DNA of 64,000 bases from CAVSIP01 sp963728075 (GTDB taxonomy: Bacteria > Actinomycetota > Actinomycetes > JAFAQI01 > DASSKL01): assembly GCA_963728075.1 (NCBI GenBank), contig CAVSIP010000003.1, positions 434,001 to 498,000 on the forward strand, in the 5' to 3' direction. Both the position numbers and the translations under genes were made by a program. Under the pieces are notes generated by a model. It searched no databases and was not told the DNA's origin. It saw only the letters and a program-made list of their open reading frames with translations. Of this stretch, positions 51,825 to 60,605 are shown in pieces. Numbering within the stretch: position 1 is the first letter of the stretch; the number at the start of each line of letters is the position of its first letter.

Positions 51825-52037
51825 CTACCAGGCCGCCCGGGTCCGTACGCCGGGTTCGCGGGCGGAGGCGACCCAGGGCGAGAGCTGCCGGTCCTCGGGC
51901 TCCGCGGGCGGTGCGGCGGCCGCTGCCCGCGCCGTGAGCACCGTCACCAGCGCGGCGAGCTCCTCGTCGGTCGGGTTGCCGCGTACGACCCGCAGCAGCG
52001 GGGCCGCAGACGTTGGCGCCGGATCTGGACCCGTCAC
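51825..52037 (-). CDS. accE: acyl-CoA carboxylase epsilon subunit AccE
   Basis: 70 aa. LLRVVRGNPTDEELAALVTV is the epsilon-subunit signature, followed by an Ala/Pro linker and the C-terminal WVASAREPGVRTRAAW typical of the family. It bridges and stimulates the AccA-AccD complex. GTG 52037. It normally follows accD within a few bases; here a 130-bp spacer holding a 16-bp palindrome and a 21-bp tandem repeat separates them. Confidence 0.9.
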   Translation of the reverse strand: MTGPDPAPTSAAPLLRVVRGNPTDEELAALVTVLTARAAAAAPPAEPEDRQLSPWVASAREPGVRTRAAW

Positions 52038-52050
52038 GGCGTGTCGCCCA

Positions 52051-52066
52051 GCGTTGGCGCCAACGC
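52051..52066. promoter_or_regulatory. 16-bp perfect palindrome upstream of accE
   Basis: GCGTTGGCGCCAACGC is fully self-complementary and lies 13 bp before the accE start on the minus strand, at the edge of the tandem repeat. Could be an operator or a hairpin; no family recognised. Confidence 0.4.
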
Positions 52067-52068
52067 CC

Positions 52069-52161
52069 GGAGGGGGGTGGCGGGGGCACGGAGGGGGGTG
52101 GCGGGGGCACGGAGGGGGGTGGCGGGGGCACGGAGGGGGGTGGCGGGGGCACGGAGGGGGG
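52069..52161. repeat. 21-bp G-rich tandem repeat (four full copies plus a partial) between accD and accE
   Basis: Unit GGAGGGGGGTGGCGGGGGCA+C (21 bp) starts at 52069, 52090, 52111 and 52132, with a 9-bp partial at 52153. The copies are identical. The plus strand has runs of five to six G, so G-quadruplex formation is plausible; on the accDE transcript the repeat is C-rich. It starts 6 bp beyond the accD stop. Confidence 0.92.
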
Positions 52162-52167
52162 CGCGGC

Positions 52168-53763
52168 TCACAGCGGGATGTTCCCGTGCTTCTTGGGCGG
52201 CAGCGACTCGCGCTTGGAGCGCAGCAGCCGCAGCGCGCGCACGATCTCGCGGCGGGTTTCCGACGGCGGGATGACCGCGTCGACGTAGCCCCGCTCGGCG
52301 GCGACGTACGGGTTGAGCAGCGTGTCGCCGTACTCGGTGATCAGCTGCTGGCGGAGCGCGTCGGCGTCCTCGGCGCTCGCGAGCTCCCGCCGGTACAGGA
52401 TGTTGACCGCACCCTGCGCACCCATGACCGCGATCTCCGCGCTGGGCCAGGCGAGGTTGACGTCCGCGCGCAGGTGCTTGGAGCCCATGACGTCGTACGC
52501 GCCGCCGTACGCCTTGCGGGTGATGACCGTGACCTTCGGCACGGTCGCCTCGGAGTACGCGAAGATCAGCTTCGCGCCGTGCCGGATGATGCCGGCGTAC
52601 TCCTGCTCGGTGCCGGGCAGGAAGCCGGGTACGTCGACGAAGGTCAGCACCGGCACGTTGAACGCGTCACAGGTGCGTACGAACCGCGCCGCCTTGTCCG
52701 AGGCGTCGATGTCGAGCGTCCCTGCGTAGTGCATCGGCTGGTTGGCGACCACCCCGACCGACTGGCCGTCCACCCGCGCGAACCCGCAGATCATGTTGCG
52801 GGCGAAACCGGCGTGCACCTCGAGGAACTCGCCGTCGTCGACGATCCGGGCGATGACCTGGTGCATGTCGTACGGCACGTTCGCCGAGTCGGGCATGAAC
52901 GTGTCGAGGTCGGTGTCCGGCTCGAGCGTGTCGAGGTCCACGGGCTCGTACGCCGGCGCGGTCTCCATGTTGTTGCTCGGCAGGTACGCCAGCAGCGCCC
53001 GGGTGAGGTCGAAGCAGTCATCCTCGTCGCTCGCCATGAAGTGCGCGACGCCGGACTTCTCGTTGTGCGTACGCGCGCCGCCGAGCTCCTCGAACGTCAC
53101 GTCCTCGCCGGTCACCGTCTTGATGACGTCCGGCCCGGTGATGAACATGTACGAGGTCTGGTCGACCATCAGCGTGAAGTCGGTGATGGCGGGCGAGTAC
53201 ACGTGCCCGCCCGCGCAGGGCCCCATGATCAGCGAGATCTGCGGCACCACGCCGGACGCCATCGTGTTGCGGTAGAAGATCTCCGCGTACAGCCCCAGCG
53301 CGACGACGCCCTCCTGGATCCGCGCCCCGCCGCCCTCGTTGATGCCGACGACCGGCCGCCCGGTCTTCAGCGCGAGGTCCATGACCTTGACGATCTTCTC
53401 GCCGTAGACCTCGCCGAGGCTGCCGCCGAAGATCGTCACGTCCTGGCTGAAGATGCAGACCTCCCGGCCGTCGATCGTCCCCCAGCCGGTGACCACGCCG
53501 TCGCCGTACGGCCGGTTGCCCTCCTGGCCGAAGTCGTGCGAGCGGTGGCGGGCCAGCGCGTCGAGCTCGACGAACGAGCCGGGGTCGAGCAGCGCCTCGA
53601 TCCGCTCACGGGCGGTCTTCTTGCCGCGGGCGTGCTGCTTCTCGACCGCCTTCTCCGAGCCGGCGTGCACCGCCTCGTACGTACGGTGGTGCAGCTCGGC
53701 GAGCCGGCCTGCGGTCGTGTGGGGGTCGGGTGCCTGCGCGGCGTCCGTGGGTTCGGCGGCCAT
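52168..53763 (-). CDS. accD: acyl-CoA carboxylase beta subunit (carboxyltransferase, PccB/AccD family)
   Basis: 531-aa crotonase-fold carboxyltransferase. N-half: DVTIFGGSLGEVYGEKIVKV, NEGGGARIQEGVVAL, IMGPCAGGHVYSPAITDF; C-half: FVDVPGFLPGTEQEYAGIIR, VITRKAYGGAYDVMGSK and AAERGYVDAVIPPSETR, ending KKHGNIPL. Length and motifs fit actinobacterial propionyl-/acetyl-CoA carboxylase beta. ATG 53763 lies 7 nt after TACGCT, a leaderless start, 36 bp from the divergent ppc. Substrate preference is not readable by eye. Confidence 0.95.
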   Translation of the reverse strand: MAAEPTDAAQAPDPHTTAGRLAELHHRTYEAVHAGSEKAVEKQHARGKKTARERIEALLDPGSFVELDALARHRSHDFGQEGNRPYGDGVVTGWGTIDGREVCIFSQDVTIFGGSLGEVYGEKIVKVMDLALKTGRPVVGINEGGGARIQEGVVALGLYAEIFYRNTMASGVVPQISLIMGPCAGGHVYSPAITDFTLMVDQTSYMFITGPDVIKTVTGEDVTFEELGGARTHNEKSGVAHFMASDEDDCFDLTRALLAYLPSNNMETAPAYEPVDLDTLEPDTDLDTFMPDSANVPYDMHQVIARIVDDGEFLEVHAGFARNMICGFARVDGQSVGVVANQPMHYAGTLDIDASDKAARFVRTCDAFNVPVLTFVDVPGFLPGTEQEYAGIIRHGAKLIFAYSEATVPKVTVITRKAYGGAYDVMGSKHLRADVNLAWPSAEIAVMGAQGAVNILYRRELASAEDADALRQQLITEYGDTLLNPYVAAERGYVDAVIPPSETRREIVRALRLLRSKRESLPPKKHGNIPL

Positions 53764-53770
53764 GTGCCGA

Positions 53771-53792
53771 AGCGTACGGTCCTCACTACGCT
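53771..53792. promoter_or_regulatory. back-to-back accD/ppc promoter: paired TACGCT -10 boxes
   Basis: AGCGTA (53771-53776, the minus-strand TACGCT) and TACGCT (53787-53792) form an inverted repeat with 10 bp between. Each -10 box ends 7 nt before its start codon (accD ATG 53763, ppc GTG 53800). Each gene's -35 region would overlap the other gene's start, so the two promoters should compete. Confidence 0.65.
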
Positions 53793-53799
53793 CGCCCGC

Positions 53800-56464
53800 G
53801 TGGGGACCGGACCGGAGACGACCGGGCGCGGCGCTGCCGTCGCCGAGATGCCAGCCGAGCTGCGCCGCGACGTGCGCCTGCTGGGCGACGCCCTCGGGCA
53901 GGTGCTCACCGAGAGCGGCGGCGCGGACCTGCTCGCCGACGTGGAGCGGCTGCGCCGGGCGGTGATCGCCGCGCGGCACGGCGAGGGCGACGCGGAGGAG
54001 CCCGCGCGGGTCGCGGCCTCGTTCGACCTGCCGCGGGCGCAGCAGGTCGCCCGCGCGTTCACCGCCTACTTCCTGCTCGTCAACCTCGCCGAGGAGCGGC
54101 AGCGGGTCCGCGCGATCCGGGCCCGGCCGGCGGGCGACCCGCGGTGGGACTCCTTCGCCGGGGCGGTCGACCGGCTGCCCGCCGGGACGCTGGAGGCACT
54201 GCTCGGCGACCTGCGGGTGCATCCCGTGCTGACCGCACACCCGACCGAGGCGCGCCGGCGCGCGGTGCAGGCGGTGGTCGGGCGGATCGGCGCGCAGCTG
54301 GACCGCTTCGACGACCCCCGCCAGGGCCCGCACGAGCTGACCGACGCCCGCCGGCGGCTGCTCGAGGAGGTCACCACGCTGTGGCGGACGGCGCAGCTGC
54401 GGCACACCCGTCCCGGGCCGCTGGACGAGGTCCGCGCGGTGATGGCGGTCTTCGACGACACCTTGTTCACGATGGTGCCCGTGCTGTACCGCTCGTTCGA
54501 GCTCGCGCTGTCCGGCGAGGAGGCCGGGACGCGGCCGCCGCGCGTGCCGGCGTACCTGCGCTACGGCAGCTGGGTCGGCGGCGACCGCGACGGCAACCCG
54601 AACGTCGTCGCGTCGGTGACCCGCGCGACGCTCGACATCCACGCCGACCACGTGCTGCGCGCGCTGTCCAACGCCGCCACCCGGATCGGCCGGACGCTCA
54701 CGCTCGACGCGGTCGAGACGCCGGCCAGCCCGGCGCTGCGCGTCGCGCTGCAGCAGGCGGGGGACGCGTACCCCGCGCTCGTGGCCGAGCTCGCCACGAC
54801 GTCGCCGGACGAGCCGCACCGGCAGTGGCTGCTGCTCTGCGCGGCCCGTGCGACCGCGACGCGTACGCGCGACGCCGACCTGGCGTACGGCTCGGCGGCG
54901 GAGATGCTCGCCGACGTCCGGCTGCTGCAGGAGTCCCTGGCCGCCGCCGGCGCGCTGCGGGCTGCGTACGGGGAGGTGCAGCACCTGGTCTGGCAGCTGG
55001 AGACGTTCGGCTTCCACCTCGCCGAGCTGGAGGTGCGCCAGCACTCCAGCCGGCACCGCGCCGTCCTCGAGTCGCTCGGCATCGCCACGGACGTGGCCAC
55101 CCTCGACCGGGTCGCCCGTGAGGGGGCGCAGGTCGACGGTGACGACGACGTGCTCGCGACGCTGCGCACGATGGCGGCGCTGCAGGACCGCTGGGGCGCG
55201 CAGGCCTGCCACCGGTACGTCGTGAGCTTCACCCGGGAGGCCGCGGACCTCGTCGCGGTGCGCGCACTGGCCCGGCTGGCGGTGGGGGAGCGCCCCCTGC
55301 AGCTCGACGTCGTGCCGCTGTTCGAGACCGAGGACGACCTGCACCGGTCCCTGCGCGTCCTCGACGAGTGGGTCGAGCTGCCGTCCACCCGCGAGCGGCT
55401 GGCCGCCACCGGCGGCCGGCTCGAGGTCATGCTGGGCTACTCCGACTCCGCCAAGGACGTCGGGCCGGTCAGCGCGGCGTTCGCGCTGCACGAGGCGCAG
55501 GGGTCGCTCGGGCGCTGGGCCCGCGAGCGGGGTCTCGTCCTGACGCTGTTCCACGGCCGCGGTGGTGCGCTGGGGCGTGGGGGCGGTCCGGCCGGCCGCG
55601 CGGTGCTGTCCAGCGCGCCCGGCTCGCTGGCCGGCCGGTTCAAGGTGACCGAGCAGGGCGAGGTGATCTCCGCCCGGTACGGCCACGCGCCGATCGCCGT
55701 CCGCCACCTCGAGCAGGTCACCAGCGCGGTGCTGCAGGCCTCCACCGGCGAGGCGGACGAGCGCACGGCCGGCGCGGCGCAGCGCTTCGCGGGGCTGGCG
55801 AGCAGGATCGGGGACGCCGCGCGGGCCGCGTACCGCGGGCTGGTCGGCACCGAGGGGTTCGCCGAGTTCTTCGCCCGGGTCAGCCCGCTGGAGGAGCTGG
55901 CCGAGCTGCAGCTCGGCTCGCGGCCGGCCCGCCGCCGTGGCGGCGGAGGTCTGGAGACCCTGCGGGCGATCCCGTGGGTGTTCGCGTGGTCGCAGACCCG
56001 CGCGAACCTGCCCGGCTGGTACGGCCTCGGCAGCGGGCTCGCCGCGGTGGCCGGCGAGCCGGACGGCGTGGCGCAGCTGCGGGCCGCGTACGCCGGGTGG
56101 CCGCTGTTCGAGTCGCTGCTCGACAACGCCGAGATGAGCCTGGCGAAGGCCGACCGGGGGATCGCCGAGCGCTACCTCGCCCTCGGCGGCCGGCCGGAGC
56201 TCGCCGACGCGCATCCTCGACGAGTACGACCGCACCGTGCGGCTGGTCCTCGAGGTCACCGGGCACGAGCGGCTGCTGTCCGGCCGGCCGGTGCTCTCCC
56301 GCGCCGTCGACCTGCGCAACCCGTACGTCGACGCGCTGTCGCACCTGCAGCTGCGCGCGCTGGCCGCCCTGCGCCGCGCGGGCGACCAGCCCGCCGACCT
56401 GGAACGCGAGCTGCTGCTGCTGACGGTGGGCGGGGTCTCCGCCGGGCTGCAGAACACGGGCTGA
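53800..56464 (+). pseudogene. ppc: phosphoenolpyruvate carboxylase Ppc, frameshifted near the C-terminus
   Basis: Anaplerotic PEP-to-oxaloacetate enzyme. Clear motifs: VLTAHPTEARRRAVQ (catalytic His), GGDRDGNPNVV, MLGYSDSAKDVGP and FHGRGGALGRGGGP. After LGGRPELADA (about 56211) the frame breaks; the expected ILDEYDRTVRLVLEVTGHER continues in another frame and ends in the canonical SAGLQNTG at 56464. The break fits loss of one GC pair from a GCGCGC run. Restored length is about 888 aa. GTG 53800 is 7 nt after TACGCT. The last residue lies in the active site, so the truncated form would be dead unless the frameshift is an artefact. Confidence 0.88.
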
Positions 56465-56467
56465 GGC

Positions 56468-57280
56468 ATGGGCTCGCCGTACGCCGACCTCGGCCGACCG
56501 CCGCTGTCCCAGGACGCGTTGCGGCGGGCGCTCGCGCGCACGATCTGGCAGGACGTGCGCGTCGTCGCGACGTCGGCGTCGACGAACTCCGACGTCGCGG
56601 AGGCGGCGCGGGAGGGTGCGCCCGAGGGGCTGGTCGTTGCGGCGGAGGCGCAGACCGCCGGGCGCGGACGGCTGGGCCGCACCTGGACGGCACCCGCCCG
56701 CGCGGGGCTGACGTTCTCGATGCTGCTGCGCCCGGCGACCCCGGCCGAGACCTGGAACTTGCTGCCCCTGCTCGCGGGGCTCTCGCTGGTCGAGGCGGTG
56801 CGCGGGGTGGCGCACCTCGGCGCGGTGCTGAAATGGCCGAACGACCTGCTCGACCCGGCGGGGCGCAAGCTCGCCGGCATCCTCACCGAGTCGGTCCACG
56901 GGTCCGTCGTGCTCGGCATCGGGCTCAACGTCACCACCCGCGCCGAGGAGCTGCCCTCGGACGCCGCGTCGTCGCTGGAGCTGTCCGGGGCGACAGTGAC
57001 CGACCGCGCCCCGATCCTCGCGGAGGTCCTGCGCGCGTTCGAGCGCAGGTACCTCGCCTGGCAGGACTCCGGTGGTGCACCCGCGTCCGTCGTGCCCGCG
57101 TACCGGGACGTCTGCGCCACGGTGGGCGGCGACGTGCGGGTCGAGCTGCCGGGCGACCGGCGGCTGGAGGGGCTGGCCACCGCCATCGACGACAGCGGGC
57201 GGCTGGTGGTGCGTACCGAGGACGGCGAGAGCCACCTCGTGGGCGCCGGTGACGTGGTGCACGTGCGGAGCCGCAGGTGA
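56468..57280 (+). CDS. birA: biotin-[acetyl-CoA-carboxylase] ligase BirA (class I)
   Basis: 270-aa biotin protein ligase without an N-terminal repressor domain. Motifs: AEAQTAGRGRLGRTWTAP (biotinyl-AMP loop), LKWPNDLLDPAGRKLAGIL, VLGIGLNVTT, and the C-terminal SH3-like domain (AIDDSGRLVVRTEDGE). It starts with ATG 56468, 3 nt after the ppc stop. It should biotinylate Lys550 of AccA. Its stop overlaps the next GTG. Confidence 0.94.
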   Translation: MGSPYADLGRPPLSQDALRRALARTIWQDVRVVATSASTNSDVAEAAREGAPEGLVVAAEAQTAGRGRLGRTWTAPARAGLTFSMLLRPATPAETWNLLPLLAGLSLVEAVRGVAHLGAVLKWPNDLLDPAGRKLAGILTESVHGSVVLGIGLNVTTRAEELPSDAASSLELSGATVTDRAPILAEVLRAFERRYLAWQDSGGAPASVVPAYRDVCATVGGDVRVELPGDRRLEGLATAIDDSGRLVVRTEDGESHLVGAGDVVHVRSRR

Positions 57281-57756
57281 GCATGCCGCTCGAGCCGGAC
57301 GAGGAGGTCCTCGCCCGGCTGCACCCCCACTGGAAGGAGCTGGTCGGCCCGGCCCTGGTCCTCCCGATGGCCGCCGGGGCGGTGTCCTTCGGCGTGACGG
57401 CGATGCCCGCCGGCGCCTGGCAGCCCGCGGCGCGCTGGGCCGTGCTCGGCGTCGGGGTGCTCGTGGTGGTGTGGTGGTCGGTCCGGCCGTGGCTGCGCTG
57501 GCAGGCGACGGTGGTGCTGGTGACCACCCGCCGGGTGGCGCTGCGTACCGGGGTGCTGTCCCGGCACGGGCGCGACGTACCGCTGTCCCGGATCTCCGAC
57601 CTGGCCTTCGAGCGGTCGGTGCTGCAGCGCCTGACCGGATGCGGCACGCTCGTGGTCACCCCGTCGGGTGAGGCGCCGCCGCTCGTGCTGCGCGACCTGC
57701 CGGGCATCGAGTCCGTGCAGGACCACCTGCACCGCCTGATGGAGCCGAGCGCATGA
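57277..57756 (+). CDS. PH-domain (bPH2/DUF304) membrane protein
   Basis: 159 aa with two membrane helices (ALVLPMAAGAVSFGVTAM, WAVLGVGVLVVVWWSV) followed by a bacterial PH domain: LVTTRRVALRTGVLSRHGRD, VPLSRISDLAFERSVLQR and GCGTLVVTPSGE. Start GTG 57277 overlaps the birA stop; ATG 57283 is an alternative. Such proteins cluster with birA and accD in actinobacteria. Role unknown. It ends overlapping the adenylate cyclase ATG (ATGA). Confidence 0.85.
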   Translation: MSMPLEPDEEVLARLHPHWKELVGPALVLPMAAGAVSFGVTAMPAGAWQPAARWAVLGVGVLVVVWWSVRPWLRWQATVVLVTTRRVALRTGVLSRHGRDVPLSRISDLAFERSVLQRLTGCGTLVVTPSGEAPPLVLRDLPGIESVQDHLHRLMEPSA

Positions 57757-58715
57757 CCGACCGACCCGGGCTCGAGGAGCTGCTGCTGGGTGGCCGCCGT
57801 GCCATGACCCGCCGCGGGGTCACCGAGCGGGTCGGCGTCCCGGTGGAGCTGGCCGACCGGATGTGGCGGGCGCTCGGGTTCGCCGACGTGGACGACGACG
57901 TGGCCTGGTTCACCGAGGCCGACGCGCACGCCCTCGAGGACGCGGTCGCCCTGCTGCGGGCGGGTCTGGTCGACGAGCCGTCGCTGCTCGCCATGACCCG
58001 CGCGCTGGGCCAGACGATGTCGCGCCTGGCCGAGTGGCAGGTCGACACCCTGACCGAGCTGGCGCTGCGCCGCGACGAGGACGTGACCGCGGAGCTGGCG
58101 ATCGGCGCGGCCGGCGAGCTGCTGCCGGTCATGGAGCGGCTGATGGGCCACGTCTGGCGGCGCCACCTGGTCGCGGTCGCCGGGCGCGCGCTCGCGGCCT
58201 CCAGCGACGAGCTCGTCGCCCGGACGCTCGGCGTGGGGTTCGCCGACCTGGTGGGGTTCACCGGCCTGACCCGGCGGATGACCGAGAGCGACCTCGCCGG
58301 GCTGGTCGACCGGTTCGAGGGCACCGCCGCCGACATCGTCGCCTCCCGGCACGGGCGCATCGTCAAGACCGTCGGGGACGAGGTGCTGTTCGTCACCGAC
58401 ACGGCGGTGGACCTCGCGGAGGTGGGGCTGGCGCTGGCGGCGTTCATCGGTGACGAGGACGACCTGCCCCCGGTCCGCGTGGGCCTCGCGTACGGGCAGC
58501 TGGTCACCCGGCTCGGTGACGTCTACGGCGTACCGGTGAACCTGGCGGCGCGGCTCACGTCGCTGGCCCGGCCGGGCACCGTGCTCGTCGACCGCGAGCT
58601 GGCGACCGAGCTCGGCCACTACGGCGGCTACGAGACCCGCCGCATCCGCCGGCACTCCGTCCGGGGGTTCGAGCGGCTCGAGCCGTCCGTGCTGCGCCAC
58701 GCCGGCTCCGGGTAA
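57753..58715 (+). CDS. class III adenylate cyclase with N-terminal helical regulatory domain
   Basis: 320 aa. Residues 1-155 form an all-helical region like the pH-sensing regulatory domain of mycobacterial Rv1264. The cyclase domain follows: metal Asp165 in VGFADLVGFTG, Lys205 and metal Asp209 in IVKTVGDEVLF, Asp256, Asn263 and Arg267 in LGDVYGVPVNLAARL. The Lys/Asp pair points to ATP rather than GTP. No membrane helix, so a soluble enzyme. It would make the cAMP sensed at CRP/GlxR-type sites, of which three candidates lie in this window. Confidence 0.9.
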   Translation: MTDRPGLEELLLGGRRAMTRRGVTERVGVPVELADRMWRALGFADVDDDVAWFTEADAHALEDAVALLRAGLVDEPSLLAMTRALGQTMSRLAEWQVDTLTELALRRDEDVTAELAIGAAGELLPVMERLMGHVWRRHLVAVAGRALAASSDELVARTLGVGFADLVGFTGLTRRMTESDLAGLVDRFEGTAADIVASRHGRIVKTVGDEVLFVTDTAVDLAEVGLALAAFIGDEDDLPPVRVGLAYGQLVTRLGDVYGVPVNLAARLTSLARPGTVLVDRELATELGHYGGYETRRIRRHSVRGFERLEPSVLRHAGSG

Positions 58716-58725
58716 CGTCCGGCCC

Positions 58726-59508
58726 GTGAGCTACGAGCACCTCGCCGTCGAGCGGCACGGTCCCGTCGCCGAGCTGCGCTTCGAGCGGCCGGCCGCCATG
58801 AACGCCCTGTCCACCGCCGTGGCGGAGGAGGTCGCCGCCGCCACCACCGAGCTCGGCGCCGACCGCGGCGTACGCGCCGTCGTACTGTCCGCGGCGGGTG
58901 ACCGCGCGTTCTGCGTCGGCGCCGACCTCAAGGAGCGCAACACCCTCGACGAGGCCGGGTTCCTCGCCCAGCGGATCGTCTTCCGCGCGGCGTTCGGCGG
59001 TGTGCTCGACCTGCCCCAGCCGACGGTCGCGGCCGTGCACGGGTTCGCGCTCGGCGGCGGCTGCGAGTTCGCGCTGTCGTGCGACCTGCTGGTGGCGGAC
59101 GAGACCGCCGTGCTCGGCCTGCCCGAGACGTCGATCGGGCTCGTGCCCGGCGGCGGCGGCACGCAGCTGGCGCTGCGCCGGCTCGGGCCGGGCCGGGCCG
59201 CAGACCTGATCTTCACGGGGCGGCGCGTCCCGGTCGACGAGGCCGAGCGCCTCGGCCTCGTCGACCGCCGGGTCCCGGCGGGGCAGGCCCGTACCGCCGC
59301 CCTCGAGCTCGCCGGCCAGATCGCGGCGAACTCCCCGGTCGCCCTGCGTGCCGCCAAGCGCGCGCTGCGCAGCGGGCTCGGGCTGGACTACGCGGCCGCG
59401 ATGGACGTCGAGGACGCCGCCTGGCGGACCGCCGCGTTCTCCGCCGACCGCAAGGAGGGCATTGCCGCGTTCAACGACAAGCGCAAGCCCGACTGGCCCG
59501 GGGTCTGA
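58726..59508 (+). CDS. enoyl-CoA hydratase/isomerase (crotonase family)
   Basis: 260-aa crotonase. AVVLSAAGDRAFCVGADLKE and VHGFALGGGCEFALSCDLLV give the oxyanion hole; the two catalytic Glu regions (GGGCEFAL and LPETSIGLVPGGGGTQ) are intact, so hydratase activity is expected. GTG 58726 is 7 nt after TAACGT. HMG-CoA lyase lies 1.2 kb downstream, so methylglutaconyl-CoA hydration in leucine breakdown is a reasonable guess. The 205 bp after its stop hold a tandem repeat and a palindromic element. Confidence 0.9.
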   Translation: MSYEHLAVERHGPVAELRFERPAAMNALSTAVAEEVAAATTELGADRGVRAVVLSAAGDRAFCVGADLKERNTLDEAGFLAQRIVFRAAFGGVLDLPQPTVAAVHGFALGGGCEFALSCDLLVADETAVLGLPETSIGLVPGGGGTQLALRRLGPGRAADLIFTGRRVPVDEAERLGLVDRRVPAGQARTAALELAGQIAANSPVALRAAKRALRSGLGLDYAAAMDVEDAAWRTAAFSADRKEGIAAFNDKRKPDWPGV

Positions 59509-59530
59509 CCCGCCCCCACCCCTTCGCCCC

Positions 59531-59590
59531 CACCCCCTCGCCGATCACCCCCTCGCCGATCACCCCCTCGCCGATCACCCCCTCGCCGAT
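59531..59590. repeat. 15-bp tandem repeat, four perfect copies
   Basis: CACCCCCTCGCCGAT repeats exactly at 59531, 59546, 59561 and 59576. The last copy ends in CGCCGAT, which is also the left tip of the 64-bp palindromic element at 59584. This suggests replication slippage at the element's boundary. Confidence 0.95.
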
Positions 59591-59647
59591 CTCGGCGATA
59601 TCCGTCTTGGCTGGGGCGCCGTCCGACGTATTTCGCCGAGATCGGCG
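59584..59647. repeat. 64-bp palindromic element, copy A (left of the nuclease gene)
   Basis: Perfect 15-bp terminal inverted repeats (59584-59598 and 59633-59647) flank 34 nt. Copy B at 60606 has the same length and matches at about 55 of 64 positions, in the same orientation. The two bracket one gene. Confidence 0.93.
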
Positions 59648-59713
59648 CGTTGGGGACGGGGGGCTGTGGACAGATCCGGCAGTGGGGGTGCCGTACGCGG
59701 CAGCCTCGCGAGC

Positions 59714-60604
59714 ATGTCACCGACCGCCCACGTGCCCGACGAGCTGCGGATCCGGCCGTTCCGCGGCCGCGACGCAGTGCAAGCAGGCCTGCTCACCCGC
59801 ACGCAGCTCGAGGCCGCCTGCTGGAGGCAGGTGCTCCACGGCGTCTACTGCCACGTGGACGTGCCCGACTCGGTGGTCGTGCGCGCCGCCGCGGCACGGC
59901 TCGTCCTCCCGGAGCAGGCTGCGGTCAGCGGCCGCGCGGCGGCGTGGATGCACGGCGTGGACATCCTGGGCCGTGACGCGCGGCTGCAGGCGACGGTGCC
60001 CCGGGGCGTGCACCTGCGCCGGCGCCGCGAGCTGGAGCTGCGGGAGGCGGAGCTGCCGGACACCGACGTCACCGAGATCGCGGGCGTAAGGGTCACGACC
60101 CCGTTGCGCACGGCGTTCGACCTGGCCCGGCGGGAGCCGCTCGTCGAGGCGGTGATGGCGGTCGACGCGCTGGCCCACGCCGAGCTGGTCGACCTGGCGG
60201 AGCTCCTTCCGTACGCGACCGAGCATCGCGGCTGGCGGGGCGTACGCCAGGTGGCGGTGGTCGCGGGCCACGCCGACCCGCTCGCCGAGTCGCCGATGGA
60301 GTCGCGTACCCGCATGGTGCTGGTGCTGGGCGGGCTGCCGCGGCCGGAGTGCCAGATCGAGGTCCGTACGGACAGCGGCCTGTTCGTCGCCCGGATCGAC
60401 ATGGGCTACCGGCGAGCGCGGCTCGGGATCGAGTTCGACGGCGGCTACCACGGCGATCCGGCGGTCAAGCGCGCCGACGACGTACGGGCCAACAGGCTGC
60501 GCGCGTGCGGCTGGTCGCTGCTGCGCTACGACACGACCGCGGTCCTGCGCTACCCGCGGACGGTCGTCGGGCAGGTCGCGGCCGCCCTCCAGTCCGCTGC
60601 CTGA
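59714..60604 (+). CDS. AbiEi-like / DUF559 Vsr-type nuclease-domain protein
   Basis: 296 aa. N-terminal part (about 20-75, LLTRTQLEAACWRQVLHGVY) resembles the winged-helix of AbiEi-type antitoxins. The middle is an AbiEi_4-like region (VTTPLRTAFDLARREPLVEA). The C-terminal ~90 residues form a Vsr/DUF559 PD-(D/E)XK-like nuclease: D229 in ARIDMGY, E240-F-D242 in LGIEFDGGYHGD, then RADDVRANRLRACGWSLLRYD. Start ATG 59714. It is flanked by two matching 64-bp palindromic elements, and has no operon partner. Such proteins are common but uncharacterised in actinobacteria; a defence or mobility role is possible. Confidence 0.82.
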   Translation: MSPTAHVPDELRIRPFRGRDAVQAGLLTRTQLEAACWRQVLHGVYCHVDVPDSVVVRAAAARLVLPEQAAVSGRAAAWMHGVDILGRDARLQATVPRGVHLRRRRELELREAELPDTDVTEIAGVRVTTPLRTAFDLARREPLVEAVMAVDALAHAELVDLAELLPYATEHRGWRGVRQVAVVAGHADPLAESPMESRTRMVLVLGGLPRPECQIEVRTDSGLFVARIDMGYRRARLGIEFDGGYHGDPAVKRADDVRANRLRACGWSLLRYDTTAVLRYPRTVVGQVAAALQSAA

Positions 60605-60605
60605 C

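Noticed and set aside
52013..52152. Repetitive peptides from the tandem array (PPPPPSV on minus, GGGGGTE on plus)
   Set aside because: The array lies between the accD stop and accE start, and no start with a ribosome site or family domain uses it. Treated as non-coding.
51754..57252. A very long plus-strand open frame (over 1,800 codons) and an equally long minus-strand one across 52168-57732
   Set aside because: They contain ppc and accD in part, but the rest is antisense or out-of-frame reading kept open by extreme G+C. Arg/Gly/Pro-rich nonsense, no family motifs.
59531..59590. CRISPR-like array
   Set aside because: The 15-bp units are contiguous with no spacers, and no cas genes are present. 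It is a simple tandem repeat.
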